This document shows positions 24,088-37,800 of a DNA stretch of 64,000 nucleotides, piece after piece. The notes under the pieces were generated by a model, which had not been told where the DNA came from, did no database searches, and saw nothing but the letters and a program-made list of their open reading frames with translations. The position numbers and the translations under genes were made by a program. Within the stretch, counting starts at the first letter, position 1. Every line of letters starts with the position of its first letter. The DNA lies in contig NC_135068.1 in the NCBI RefSeq assembly GCF_051401765.1, forward strand, positions 620,001-684,000. The letters run 5' to 3'. The DNA comes from Calliopsis andreniformis (taxonomy: Eukaryota; Arthropoda; Insecta; Hymenoptera; Andrenidae).

Positions 24088-27000
24088 CTAGAGTGAAGCC
24101 TAGGATGCCCGGATCGTAGAAATAACCATAAATTTCACACTGTTTGCTGTTACTCCTGTTATACAGTGGAAAAACTGTTGTAGTTTTATTGTATTTTATG
24201 CTTCTCGCGTTGACACCTAAGCCCCTAACTGTTCGATGTGGTGCAGCAACGCCCTAGAGTGAAACCTAGGTTTCCCGGGACGTAGAAATAACCATTAATT
24301 TCACACTGTTTGCTATTACTCCTGTTATACAATGGAAAAACTGTTGTATTTTTATTGTTTTTTATGCTTCTGGCGTTGACTTCTAAGGCACGTGCTATTC
24401 GATTTGGTGGAGCAACGAGCTACAGTGAAGCCTAGGTTGCCCGGAACGTAGAAATGAACATTACTTGCACACTGGTTGCAATTATTCCTTTTATACGATG
24501 GAAAAGCTGTTGTATTTATATTGCTTTTTATGCTTCTGGCGATGACACCTAAGGCCCTAACTATTCGATGTGGTGGAGCAACGACCTAGAGTGAAGCCTA
24601 GGTTGCCCGCAACGTTGAAATAACGATTAATCTCACACTGGTTGCAATTACTCCTGTTAAAAATGGAAAAATTTGTTGTATTTTTATTTTATTTTGTGCT
24701 TCTGGCGTTGACATCTAAGGCCCGAGCTATTCGATGTGGTGGAGCAACGCCCTAGAGTGAAGCCTAGGTCGCCCGAAGCATAGAAATGGCCATTACTTTC
24801 TCACTGGTTGCAATAATTCCTTTTATACGATGGAAAAACTGCTGTATTTATATTGTATTTTATGCTTCTGGCGTTGACTTCTAAGGCCCGAGCTGTTCGA
24901 TCTTGTGAAGCATCGCCCTAGAGTGAAGCCTATGTTGCCCGGAACGTAGAAATGACCATTACTTCCACACTGGTTGCAATTATTTCTATTATACGATGGA
25001 AAAACTGTTGTACTTTTATTGTATATTATGCTTCTGGCGTTGACCTCGAAGGCCCGAGCTATTCGATCAGGTAGAGCAACGCCCTACACTGAAGCCTAGG
25101 TTGTCCGGAACGTAGAAATGACCATTACTTTCACACTTGTTGCAATTATTCCGTCTATACGATGGAAAAACTGATGCCTTTATATTGTATTTTATGCTTT
25201 CGGCGTTGACATCTAGGGCCCTAACAATTCGATGTGGTGGAGCAACGCCCTAGAGTGAAGCCTAGGTAGCCCGGAACGTAGAAATGACCAATAGTTTCAC
25301 ACTGGCTGCAATTATTCCTGTTATACGATGGAAAGTCTGTTGTATTTTTGTTGCACTTTATGCTTCTGGCGTTGACTTCTAAGGCCCGAGCTATTCGATC
25401 TGGTGAAGCATCGCCCCACAGTGATGTGTAGGTTGGCCTGAACGTAGAAATGATCATTACCTTCACACTGGTTGCAATTATTCCTTTTATACGATGGAAA
25501 AACTGTTGTAATTATAATGTATTTTATGCTTCTGGCGTTGACATCTAAGACTCTAACTATTCGACCTGGTGGAACAACGCCCTAGAGTGAAGACTAGGTT
25601 GCCCGGAACGTAGAAATAACCATTAATTTCACACTGGTTGCAATTACTCCTGTTATACAATGGAAAAACTATTGTATTTTTATTGTATTTTATGCCTCTG
25701 GCGTTGACTTCTAAGGCCCTAACTATTCGATGTGGTGGAGCAACGCCCTAGAGTGAAGCCTAGGTTGCCCGGAGCGTAGAAATAACCATTAATTTCACAC
25801 TGGTTGCAATTACTCCCGTTATAGAATGGAAATCTGTTGTATTTTTATTGTATTTTATGCTTCTGGCGTTGACTTCTAAGGCCCGAGCTATTCGATTTGG
25901 TGGAGCAACGAGCTAGAGTGAAGCCTAGGATTCCCGGAACGTAGAAATGAATATTACTTTCACACTGGTTGCAATTATTTTTATTATACTATGGAAAAAC
26001 TGTTTTATTTTTATTGTATTTTATGCTTCTGGCGTTGACTTCTAAGGCCCGAGGTATTCGATCTTGTCAAGCGTCGCCCCCGAGTGAAGCCTAGGTCTCC
26101 CGAAACGTAGAAATGACCATTACTTTCACACTGGTTGCAATTATTCCTTTTATACGATGGAAAGACTGTTGTATTTATATTGTATTTTATGCTACTGGCG
26201 TTGACTTCTAAGGCCTGAGTTCTTCGATTTGGTGGAACAAGGAGCTAGAGTGAGGCCTAGGTTGCCCGGAACGTAGAAATAACCATTAATTTCATACTGG
26301 TTGCAATTACTCCTGTTATACGATGGAAAGACTGTTGTATTTATATTGTATTTTATGCTTCTGGCGTTGACTTCTAAGGCCTGAGTTCTTCGATTTGGTG
26401 GAACAAGGAGCTAGAGTGAGGCCTAGGTTGCCCGGAACGTAGAAATATCCATTAATTTCATACTCGTTGCAATTACTCCTGTTACAAATGGAAAAAGTGT
26501 CGTATTTTTATTGTATTTTATGCTTCAGGCGTTGGCTTCTAAGGCCCGAGCTATTCGATTTGGTGGACCAACGAGCTAGAGCGAAGCCTAGGTTGCTCGG
26601 AACGTAGAAATGAATATTACTTTCACACTGGTTGCTATTACTCCTGTTATACAATGGAAAAACTGTACTATTTTTATTGTATTTTATGCTTCTGACGTTG
26701 ACTTCCAAGGCCTGAGTTCTTCGATTTGGTGGAACAAGGAGCTAGAGTAAAGCATAGGTTGCCCGGAACGTTGAAATAACCATTAATTTCATACTGGTTG
26801 CAATTACTTCTGTCACAAATGGAAAAACTTGTTGCATTTTTATTTTATTTTGTGCTTCTGGCGTTGGCATCTAAGGCCCGAGCTATTCGATGTGGTGGAG
26901 CAACGCCCTAGAGTGAAGCCTAGGTCGCCCGAAGCATAGAAATGACCATTACTTTCTCACTGGTTGCAATAATTCCTTTTATGCGATGGAAAAACTGCTG

Positions 27001-27849
27001 TATTTACATTGTATTTTATGCTTCTGGCGTTGACTTCTAAGGCCCGAGCTGTTCGATCTTGTGAAGCATCGCCCTAGAGTGAAGCCTAAGTTGCCCGGAA
27101 CGTAGAAATGACCATTACTTCCACACTGGTTGCAATTATTTCTATTATACGATGGAAAAACGGTTGTACTTTTATTGTATATTATGCTTCTGGCGTTGAC
27201 CTCGAAGGCCCGAGCCATTCGATCTGGTAGAGCAACGCCCTACACTCAAACCTAGGTTGTCCGAAACGTAGAAATGAACATTACTTTCACACTTGTTGCA
27301 ATTATTCCGGCTATACGATGGAAAAACTGTTGTCTTTATATTGTATTTTATGCTTCCGGCGTTGACATCTAAGGCCCTAACAATTCGATGTGGTGGAGCA
27401 ACGCCCTAGAGTGAAGCCTAGGTAGCCCGGAACGTTGAAATGACCAATAGATTCACACTGGTTGCAATTATTACTGTTATACGATGGAAAGTCTGTTGTA
27501 TTTTTATTGCATTTTGTGCTTCTAGCGTTGACTTGTAAGGCCTGAGCTATTCGATCTGGTGAAGCATCGCCCTAGAGTGATGCCTAGGTTGGCCTGAACC
27601 TAGAAATGACCATTACTTTCACACTGGTTGCAATTATTCCTTTTATACGATGGAAAGACTGTTGTATTTATATTGTATTTTATGCTTCAGGCGTTGACTT
27701 CTAAGGCCCGAGCTATTCTATTTGGTGGAGCAACGAGCTAGAGTGAAGCCTAGGATGCCCGGAACGCAGAAATGAACATTACTTTCACACTGGTTGCAGG
27801 TACTCCTGTTATACAATGGAAAAACTGTTCTATTTTTATTTTATTTTGT
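24088..27849. repeat. Transition segment of mixed origin
   Basis: About 22.7 monomers without a neat tandem copy in the window. 24280-24545 resembles the linker near 8020-8290. 24577-24742 is almost the same as monomer 1 of the window, and 24743 to about 25200 resembles 499 to about 950. 25300-25690 resembles 3880-4255 of the 12-monomer unit. 26508-26730 resembles 2265-2490 and 13556-13780. The segment thus reuses left-province parts in a new order. It ends where the first GATCTGCTGGAGCGAC unit appears (27885). No gene is visible. Confidence 0.8.
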
Positions 27850-27932
27850 GCTTCTGGCGTTGACTTCTAAGGCCCGAGCTATTCGATCTGCTGGAGCGAC
27901 GCCCTAGAGTGAAGCCTAGGTTGCCCGGAAAG

Positions 27933-27940
27933 TATAAATA
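27933..27940. promoter_or_regulatory. TATA-box-like variant in a recurring monomer
   Basis: In this monomer the usual GGAACGTAGAAATAACC is GGAAAGTATAAATAACC, creating TATAAATA, a full match to the eukaryotic TATA consensus. The same variant, always 48 bases after GATCTGCTGG, recurs at 32906, 37384, 42688, 47166, 50647, 53464 and 54625, and an independent version (ACGTATAAATAACC) is at 1699. Its spread follows HOR duplication. There is no evidence of transcription in the sequence, so function is uncertain. Confidence 0.25.
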
Positions 27941-28060
27941 ACCATTAATTTCTCACTTGTTGCAAATACTCCTTTTATACGATGGAAAAACTGCTGTATT
28001 TATATTGTATTCTATGCTTCTGGCGTTGACTTCTAAGGCCCGATCTATTCGATCTTGTGA

Positions 28061-28225
28061 AGCATCTCCCTAGAGTGAAGCCTAGGACGCCCGAAACGTA
28101 GAAATGACCATTACTTTCACACCGGTTGCAATTATTCGTTTATACGATTGAAAAACTGTTGTATTTATATTGTATTTTATGCTTCTGGCGTTGACACATA
28201 AGGCCCTAACTATTCGATATGGTGG
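28061..28225. repeat. Exemplar of monomer type D (165 bp), right-hand province only
   Basis: This unit starts AGCATCTCCC and is 165 bp. Type D has GGACGCCCGAAACG instead of GGTTGCCCGGAACG, CACACCGGTTGC instead of CACACTGGTTGC, and ATTCGTTTATACGATTG, which is one base shorter than the corresponding part of type B. I saw no type D unit before this one, while it recurs many times up to about 63 kb (for example near 33060, 37530, 42840, 47320, 53620, 58250, 59750 and 62840). It looks like a younger derivative of type B that spread only in the right-hand province. Confidence 0.85.
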
Positions 28226-31200
28226 AGCCACGCCCTAGAGTGAAGCCTAGGACGCCCGAAGAGTAGAAATGACCTTTACTTTCTCACTGGTTGCAATTAT
28301 TCCTTTTATACGATGGAAAAACTGCTGTATTTATATTGTATTTTATGCTTCTGGCGTTGACTTCAAAGGCCCGATCTATTCGATCTTGTGAAGCATCTCC
28401 CTAGAGTGAAGCCTAGGACGCCCGAAACGTAGAAATGACCATTACTTTCACACCGGTTGCAATTATTCGTCTATACGATTGAAAAACTGTTGTATTTATA
28501 TTGTATTTTATGCTTCTGGCGTTGACACATAAGGCCCTAACTATTCGATATGGTGGAGCCACGCACTAGAGTGAAGCCTAGGACGCCCGAAACGTAGAAA
28601 TGACGATTACTTTCACACCTGTTGCAATTATTCGTTTATACGATTGAAAAACTGTTGTATTTATATTGTATTTTATGCTTCTGGCGTTGACACATAAGGC
28701 CCTAACTATCCGATATGGTGGAGCCACGCCCTAGAGTGAAGCCTAGGTTGCCCGGAACGTAGAAATAACCATTAATTTCTCACTTGTTGCAAATACTCCT
28801 GTTATACGATGGAAAAACTGTTGTATTTTTACTGTATTTTATGCTTCTGGCGTTGATTTCTAAAGCCCTAGCCGTTCTATCAGGTGAACCATCGCCCTAG
28901 AGTGGAGACTGTGTTGCACGGAACGTAGAAATGACTATTACTTTCACACTTGTTGCAATTATACCGTTTATACGATGGAAAAACTGTTGTATTTCCATTG
29001 TATTTCATGCTTCTGGCGTTGACTTCTAAGCCCCGAGCTATTCGATGTGGTGGAGCAACGAGCTAGAGTGAAGCCTAGGTTGCCCGGAACGTAGAAATGA
29101 ACATTACTTTCACACTGGTTTCAATGATTTCTTTATACGATGGAAAAACTGTTGTATTTTTATTGTATTTTATGCTTCTGGCGTTGACTTCTCAGGCCCG
29201 AGCCATTCGACCTTGTGGAGCATCGCCCCAGAGAGAAGCCTGTGTCGCCCGAAACGTAGAAATGACAATTACTTTCACACTGGTTGCAATTATTCCTTTT
29301 ATAGGATGGAAAAACTGTTGTATTTATATTGTATTTTCTGCTTCTGGCGTTGACACCTAAGGCCCGAGCTATTCGATTTGGTAGAGCAACGAGCCAGAGT
29401 GAAGCCTAGGTTGGCCGGAACGTAGAAAAGAACATTACTTTCACGCTGGTTGCAATTATTTCTATTATACGATGGAAAAACTGTTGTATTTTTATTGTAT
29501 TTTATGCTTCTGGCGTTGACTTCTCAGCCAGAGCTATTCGATCTTGTGGAGCATCGCACTAGAGTGAAGCCTATGTCGCCCAAAACGTAGAAATGACCAT
29601 TACTTTCACACTGGTTGCAATTATTCCTGTTATACGATGGAAAAACTGTTGTATTTATATTGTATTTTATGCTTCAGGCGTTGACTTCTAAGGCCCGAGC
29701 TATTCTATTTGGTGGAGCAACGCCCTAGAGTGAAGCGTGGTTGACCGGAACGTAGAAATAACCATTAATTTCACACTGGTTGCAATTACTCCTGTTATAC
29801 AATGGAAAAACTGTTGCATTTTTATTGTATTTTATGCTTCGGGCATTGACTTCTAAGGCCCGAGCTATTCGATCTTGTGAAGCATCGCCCTAGAGTGATG
29901 CCTAGGTTGGCCTGAACCTAGAAATGACCATTACTTTCACACTGGTTGCAATTATTCCTTTTATCCGATGGAAAGACTGTTGTATTTATATTGTATTTTA
30001 TGCTTCTGGCATTGACTTCTAAGGCCCGAGCTGTTCGATCTTGTGAAGCATCGCCCTAGAGTGAAGCCTATGCTGCCCGGAACGTAGAAATGACCATTAG
30101 TTCCACACTGGTTGCAATTATTTCTATTATACGATGGAAAAACTGTTGTACTTTTATTGTATATTATGCTTCTGGCGTTGACCTCGAAGGCCCGAGCTAT
30201 TCCATCAGGTAGAGCAACGCCCTACACTGAAACCTAGGTTGTCCGGAACGTAGAAATGACCATTACTTTCACACTTGTTGCAATTATTCCGTCTATACGA
30301 TGGAAAAACTGATGTCTTTATATTGTATTTTATGCTTCCGGCGTTGACATCTAAGGCCCTAACAATTCGATGTGGTGGAGCAACGCCCTAGAGTGAAGCC
30401 TAGGTAGACCGGAACGTAGAAATGACCAATAGTTTCACACTGGTTGCAATTATTACTGTTATACGATGGAAAGTCTGTTGTATTTTTATTGCATTTTATG
30501 CTTCTAGCGTTGACTTGTAAGGCCCGACCTATTCGATCTGGCGAAGCATCGCCCTAGAGTGATGCCTAGGTTGGCCTAAACCTAGAAATGACCATTACTT
30601 TCATACTGGTTGCAATTATTCCTTTTATCCGATGGTAAGACTGTTGTATTTATATTGTATTTTATGCTTCTGGCGTTGACACCTAAGGCCCAAACTATTC
30701 GATGTGGTGGAGCCACGCCCCAGAGTGTAGCCTAGGTCGCCCGAAACGTAGAAATGACCATTACTTTCACACTGGTTGCAATTATTCCTTTTATCCGATG
30801 GAAAGACTGTTGTATTTATATTGTATTTTATGCTTCTGGCGTTGACACCTAAGGTCCAAACTATTCGATGTGGTGGAGCCACGCCCTAGTGTGAAGCCTA
30901 GGTTGCCCGGAACGTAGAAATTACCATTATTTTCACACTGGTTGCAACTACTCCTGTTATACAATGGAAAAAGTGTTGTATTTTTATTGTACTTTATGCT
31001 TCAGGGGTTGGCTTCTAAGGCCCGAGCTATTCGATTTGGTGGACCAACGAGCTAGAGTGAAGTCTAGGTTGCTCGGAACGTAGAAATGAATATTACTTTC
31101 ACACCGGTTGCAATTACTCCTGTTATACAATGGAAAAACTGTTCTATTTTTATTGTATTTTATGCTTCTGACGTTGACTTCTAAGGCCTGAGTTCTTCGA

Positions 31201-31540
31201 TTTGGTGGAACAAGGAGCAAGAGTGAAGCCTAGGTTGCCCGGAACGTAGAAATAACCATTAATTTCATACTGGTTGCAATTACTCCTGTTACAAATGGAA
31301 AACTTTGTTGTATTTTTATTTTATTTTGTGCTTCTGGCGTTGACACCTAAGGTCCAAACTATTCGATGTGGTGGAGCCACGCCCTAGTGTGAAGCCTAGG
31401 TTGCCCGGAACGTAGAAATTACCATTAATTTCACACTGGTTGCAACTACTCCTGTTATACAATGGAAAAAGTGTTGTATTTTTATTGTACTTTATGCTTC
31501 AGGGGTTGGCTTCTAAGGCCCGAGCTATTCGATTTGGTGG

Positions 31541-31706
31541 AGCAACGAGCTAGAGTGAAGCCTAGGTTGCCCGGAACGTAGAAATGAACATTACTTTCAC
31601 ACTGGTTGCAATTATTTCTATTATACGATGGAAAAACTGTATTATTTTTATTGTATTTCATGCTTCTGGCGTTGACTTCTAAGGCCCGATCTATTCGATC
31701 TTGTGA
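31541..31706. repeat. Exemplar of monomer type C (166 bp)
   Basis: This 166-bp unit carries TGAACATTACTTTC followed by ATTATTTCTATTATACGATG. It therefore shares the ACGATGG side with type B but has its own TTTCTATTA variant. Type C units commonly precede a unit whose start reads AAGCATCGCC or GAGCATCGCC. A derivative with GGTTTCAATGATTTC recurs at 29100, 38550, 48330, 51815 and 55460. Confidence 0.8.
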
Positions 31707-31829
31707 AGCATCGCCCCATAGTGAAGCCAAGGTCGCCCGAAACGTAGAAATGACCATTACTTTCACACTGGTTGCAATTATTCCTTTTGTACGATGGAAA
31801 GACTGTTGTATTTATATTGTATTTTATGC

Positions 31830-34800
31830 TTCTGGCGTTGGCACCTAAGGCCCTAACTTATCGATGTGGTGCAGCAACGCCCTAGAGTGAAGCCTAGTTT
31901 GCCCAGAACGTCGAAATGACCATTTCTTTCACACTGGTTTCAATTATATCTATTATACGATGGAAAAGCTATTGTATTTGTATTGTGTTTTCTGCTTCTG
32001 GCTTTGACTTCTAAGGACCGAGCTGTCCGATCTGGTGCAGCAACGCACTAGAGTGAAACCTAGGTTTCCCAGAACGTAGAAATAACCATTAATTTCACAC
32101 TGGTTGCACTTACTTCTGTAATACGACGCACAAAATGTTGTTCTTTTATTGTATTTTATGCTTCTGGCGTTGACACATAAGGTCCTAACTATTGGATGTG
32201 GTGGAGCGACGCACTAGGGTGAAGCCTATGTTGCCGGAACGTAGATATAACCATTAATTTCACACTGGTTGCAATTACTCCTGTTATACAATGGAAAAAC
32301 TGTTGTATTTTTCTTGTATTTTATGCTTTTGGCGTTGGCGTCTAAGTCCCGAGCTATTCGATGTGGTGGAGCAACGAGCTAGAGTGAAGCCTAGGTTGCC
32401 CGGAACATAGAAATGACCATTACTTTCACTCTGGTTGCAATTATTTCTACTATACGATGGAAGAACTGTTGTATTTTTATTGGATTTTATGCTTCTGGCG
32501 TTGACTTGTCAGGCCCGAGCTATTCGATCTTGTGAAGCATCGCCCCAGAGTGAAGCCTAGGATGCCCGGAACGTTGAAATAACCATTAATTTCACACTGG
32601 TTGCAATTACTCCTGTTATAAATGGAAAAATTTGTTGTATTTTTATTGTATTTTGTGCTTCTGGCGTTGACATCTAAGGCCCGAGCTATTCGATGTGGTG
32701 GAGCAGCGAGCTAGAGTGAAGCCTAGGTTGCCCGGAACGTAGAAATAACCATTAATTTCACACTGGTTGTAATTACTCCTGTTATACAATGGAAAAACTG
32801 ATGTATTTTCATTGTATTTTATGCTTCTGGCGTTGACTTCTAAGGCCCGAGCTATTCGATCTGCTGGAGCGACGCCCTAGAGTGAAGCCTAGGTTGCCCG
32901 GAAAGTATAAATAACCATTAATTTCTCACTTGTTGCAAATACTCCTTTTATACGATGGAAAAACTGCTGTATTTATATTGTATTCTATGCTTCTGGCGTT
33001 GACTTCTAAGGCCCAATCTATTCGATCTTGTGAAGCATCTCCCTAGAGTGAAGCCTAGGACGCCCGAAACGTAGAAATGACCATTACTTTCACACCGGTT
33101 GCAATTATTCGTTTATACGATTGAAAAACTGTTGTATTTATATTGTATTTTATGCTTCTGGCGTTGACACATAAGGCCCTAACTATTCGATATGGTGGAG
33201 CCACGCCCTAGAGTGAAGCCTAGGACGCCCGAAGAGTAGAAATGACCTTTACTTTCTCACTGGTTGCAATTATTCCTTTTATACGATGGAAAAACTGCTG
33301 TATTTATATTGTATTTTATGCTTCTGGCGTTGACTTCAAAGGCCCGATCTATTCGATCTTGTGAAGCATCTCCCTAGAGTGAAGCCTAGGACGCCCGAAA
33401 CGTAGAAATGACCATTACTTTCACACCGGTTGCAATTATTCGTCTATACGATTGAAAAACTGTTGTATTTATATTGTATTTTATGCTTCTGGCGTTGACA
33501 CATAAGGCCCTAACTATTCGATATGGTGGAGCCACGCACTAGAGTGAAGCCTAGGACGCCCGAAACGTAGAAATGACGATTACTTTCACACCTGTTGCAA
33601 TTATTCGTTTATACGATTGAAAAACTGTTGTATTTATATTGTATTTTATGCTTCTGGCGTTGACACATAAGGCCCTAACTATCCGACATGGTGGAGCCAC
33701 GCCCTAGAGTGAAGCCTAGGTTGCCCGGAACGTAGAAATAACCATTAATTTCTCACTTGTTGCAATTATTTCTATTATACGATGGAAAAGCTGTTGTATT
33801 TTCATTGAATTTTATGCATCTGGCGTTGACCTCTAAGGCCCGAGCTATTCGATGTGGTGGAGCAACGAGCCAGAGTGAAGCCTAGGTTGACCGGAACGTA
33901 GAAATGACCATTACTTTCACACTAGTAGGAATCATTTCTATTATACGATGGAAAAACTGTTGTACTTTTATTGTATTTTATGCTTCTGGCGTTGACTTCT
34001 AAGGCCCGAGCTATTCGATCTTGTGGAGCATCGCACTAGAGTGAAGCCTAGGACGCCCGAAACGTAGAAATGACCATTACATTCACACCGGTTGCAATTA
34101 TTCGTTTATACGATTGAAAAACTGTTGTATTTATATTGTATTTTATGCTTCTGGCGTTGACACATAAGGCCCTAACTATTCGATATGGTGGAGCCACGCC
34201 CTAGAGTGAAGCCTAGGTTGCCCGGAACGTAGAAATAACCATTAATTTGACACTGGTTGCAATTACTCCTGTTATACAATGGAAAAACTGTTGTACTTTT
34301 CTTGTATTTTATGCTTCTGGCGTTGACATCTAAGGCCCTAACAATTCGATGTGGTGGAGCAACGCCCTAGAGTGAAGCCTAGGTAGCCCGGAACGTAGAA
34401 ATGACCAATAGTTTCACACTGGTTGCAATTATTACAGTTATACGATGGAAAAACTGCTGTATTTATATTGTATTTTATGCTTCTGGCGTTGACTTCTAAG
34501 GCCCGAGCTGTTCGATCTTGTGAAGCATCGCCCTAGAGTGAAGCCTATGTTGCCCGGAACGTAGAAATGACCATTACTTCCACACTGGTTGCAATTATTT
34601 CTATTATACGATGGAAAAACTGTTGTACTTTTATTGTATATTATGCTTCTGGCGTTGACCTCGAAGGCCCGAGCTATTCCATCAGGTAGAGCAATGCCCT
34701 ACACTGAAACCTAGGTTGCCCAGAACGTAGAAATGACCATTACTTTCACACTTGTTGCAATTATTCCGTCTATACGATGGAAAAACTGATGTCTTTATAT

Positions 34801-37800
34801 TGTATTTTATGCTTCCGGCGTTGACATCTAAGGCCCTAACAATTCGATGTGGTGGAGCAACGCCCTAGAGTGAAGCCTAGGTAGACCGGAACGTAGAAAT
34901 GACCAATAGTTTCACACTGGTTGCAATTATTACTGTTATACGATGGAAAGTCTGTTGTATTTTTATTGCATTTTATGCTTCTAGCGTTGACTTGTAAGGC
35001 CCGACCTATTCGATCTGGCGAAGCATCGCCCTAGAGTGATGCCTAGGTTGGCCTAAACCTAGAAATGACCATTACTTTCATACTGGTTGCAATTATTCCT
35101 TTTATCCGATGGAAAGACTGTTGTATTTATATTGTATTTTATGCTTCTGGCGTTGACACCTAAGGCCCAAACTATTCGATGTGGTGGAGCCACGCCCCAG
35201 AGTGTAGCCTAGGTCGCCCGAAACGTAGAAATGACCATTACTTTCACACTGGTTGCAATTATTCCTTTTATCCGATGGAAAGACTGTTGTATTTATATTG
35301 TATTTTATGCTTCTGGCGTTGACACCTAAGGTCCAAACTATTCGATGTGGTGGAGCCACGCCCTAGTGTGAAGCCTAGGTTGCCCGGAACGTAGAAATTA
35401 CCATTAATTTCACACTGGTTGCAACTACTCCTGTTATAGAATGGAAAAAGTGTTGTATATTTATTGTACTTTATGCTTCAAGGGGTTGGCTTCTAAGGCC
35501 CGAGCTATTCGATTTGGTGGACCAACGAGCTAGAGTGAAGCCTAGGTTGCTCGGAACGTAGAAATGAATATTACTTTCACACCGGTTGCAATTACTCCTG
35601 TTATACAATGGAAAAACTGTTCTATTTTTATTGTATTTTATGCTTCTGACGTTGACTTCTAAGGCCTGAGTTCTTCGATTTGGTGGAACAAGGAGCTAGA
35701 GTGAAGCCTAGGTTGCCCGGAACGTAGAAATAACCATTAATTTCATACTGGTTGCAATTACTCCTGTTACAAATGGAAAACTTTGTTGTATTTTTATTTT
35801 ATTTTGTGCTTCTGGCGTTGACACCTAAGGTCCAAACTATTCGATGTGGTGGAGCCACGCCCTAGTGTGAAGCCTAGGTTGCCCGGAACGTAGAAATTAC
35901 CATTAATTTCACACTGGTTGCAACTACTCCTGTTATACAATGGAAAAAGTGTTGTATTTTTATTGTACTTTATGCTTCAGGGGTTGGCTTCTAAGGCCCG
36001 AACTATTCGATCTTGTGAAGCATCGCACCATAGTGATGCCTAGGTCGCCCGAAACGTAGAAATGACCATTACTTTCACACTGGTTGCAATTATTCCTTTT
36101 GTACGATGGAAAGACTGTTGTATTTATATTGTATTTTATGCTTCTGGCCTTGACACCTAAGGGCGTAACTATTCGATGTGGTCAAGCATCGCCCTAGAGT
36201 GAAGCCTAGGTCGCCCGAAACGTAGAAATGAGAATTACTTTCACACTGGTTGCAATTATTCCTTTTATACGATGGATAAACCGTTGTATTTATATTGTAT
36301 TTTATGCTTCTGGCGTTGGCACCTAAGGCCCTAACTTATCGATGTGGTGCAGCAACGCCCTAGAGTGAAGCCTAGTTTGCCCAGAACGTCGAAATGACCA
36401 TTTCTTTCACACTGGTTTCAATTATATCTATTATACGATGGAAAAGCTATTGTATTTTTATTGTGTTTTCTGCTTCTGGCTTTGACTTCTAAGGACCGAG
36501 CTGTCCGATCTGGTGCAGCAACGCACTAGAGTGAAACCTAGGTTTCCCAGAACGTAGAAATAACCATTAATTTCACACTGGTTGCACTTACTTCTGTAAT
36601 ACGACGCACAAAATGTTGTTCTTTTATTGTATTTTATGCTTCTGGCGTTGACACATAAGGTCCTAACTATTGGATGTGGTGGAGCGACGCACTAGGGTGA
36701 AGCCTATGTTGCCGGAACGTAGATATAACCATTAATTTCACACTGGTTGCAATTACTCCTGTTATACAATGGAAAAACTGTTGTATTTTTCTTGTATTTT
36801 ATGCTTTTGGCGTTGGCGTCTAAGTCCCGAGCTATTCGATGTGGTGGAGCAACGAGCTAGAGTGAAGCCTAGGTTGCCCGGAACATAGAAATGACCATTA
36901 CTTTCACTCTGGTTGCAATTATTTCTACTATACGATGGAAGAACTGTTGTATTTTTATTGGATTTTATGCTTCTGGCGTTGACTTGTCAGGCCCGAGCTA
37001 TTCGATCTTGTGAAGCATCGCCCCAGAGTGAAGCCTAGGATGCCCGGAACGTTGAAATAACCATTAATTTCACACTGGTTGCAATTACTCCTGTTATAAA
37101 TGGAAAAATTTGTTGTATTTTTATTGTATTTTGTGCTTCTGGCGTTGACATCTAAGGCCCGAGCTATTCGATGTGGTGGAGCAGCGAGCTAGAGTGAAGC
37201 CTAGGTTGCCCGGAACGTAGAAATAACCATTAATTTCACACTGGTTGTAATTACTCCTGTTATACAATGGAAAAACTGATGTATTTTCATTGTATTTTAT
37301 GCTTCTGGCGTTGACTTCTAAGGCCCGAGCTATTCGATCTGCTGGAGCGACGCCCTAGAGTGAAGCCTAGGTTGCCCGGAAAGTATAAATAACCATTAAT
37401 TTCTCACTTGTTGCAAATACTCCTTTTATACGATGGAAAAACTGCTGTATTTATATTGTATTCTATGCTTCTGGCGTTGACTTCTAAGGCCCAATCTATT
37501 CGATCTTGTGAAGCATCTCCCTAGAGTGAAGCCTAGGACGCCCGAAACGTAGAAATGACCATTACTTTCACACCGGTTGCAATTATTCGTTTAGACGATT
37601 GAAAAACTGTTGTATTTATATTGTATTTTATGCTTCTGGCGTTGACACATAAGGCCCTAACTATTCGATATGGTGGAGCCACGCCCTAGAGTGAAGCCTA
37701 GGACGCCCGAAGAGTAGAAATGACCTTTACTTTCTCACTGGTTGCAATTATTCCTTTTATACGATGGAAAAACTGCTGTATTTATATTGTATTTTATGCT

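Larger units (their letters stand above)
27850..31770. repeat. 3.9-kb block of the right province, copy 1 (9451-bp shift)
   Basis: Matches 37301-41221 at a shift of 9451 bp (57 monomers minus 11 bases). Private shared features include GATGGTAAGACTG at 30632 and 40083 and the TTTCAATGATTTC monomer at 29100 and 38550. I saw only a few differences, for example CCGATCTATTC near 28041 against CCAATCTATTC near 37492. The shortfall of 11 bases against a whole number of monomers comes from the 165-bp type D units. The homology ends after CACTGGTTGCAATTATT (copy 2 has CACTGGCTGCAATTATT). Confidence 0.88.

Noticed and set aside
33765..34440. Distinctive monomers with TATGCATC and ACTAGTAGGAATC as a possible separate element
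   Set aside because: They keep the 166-bp register and align with the monomer along their whole length, so they are a diverged subset of the same satellite.
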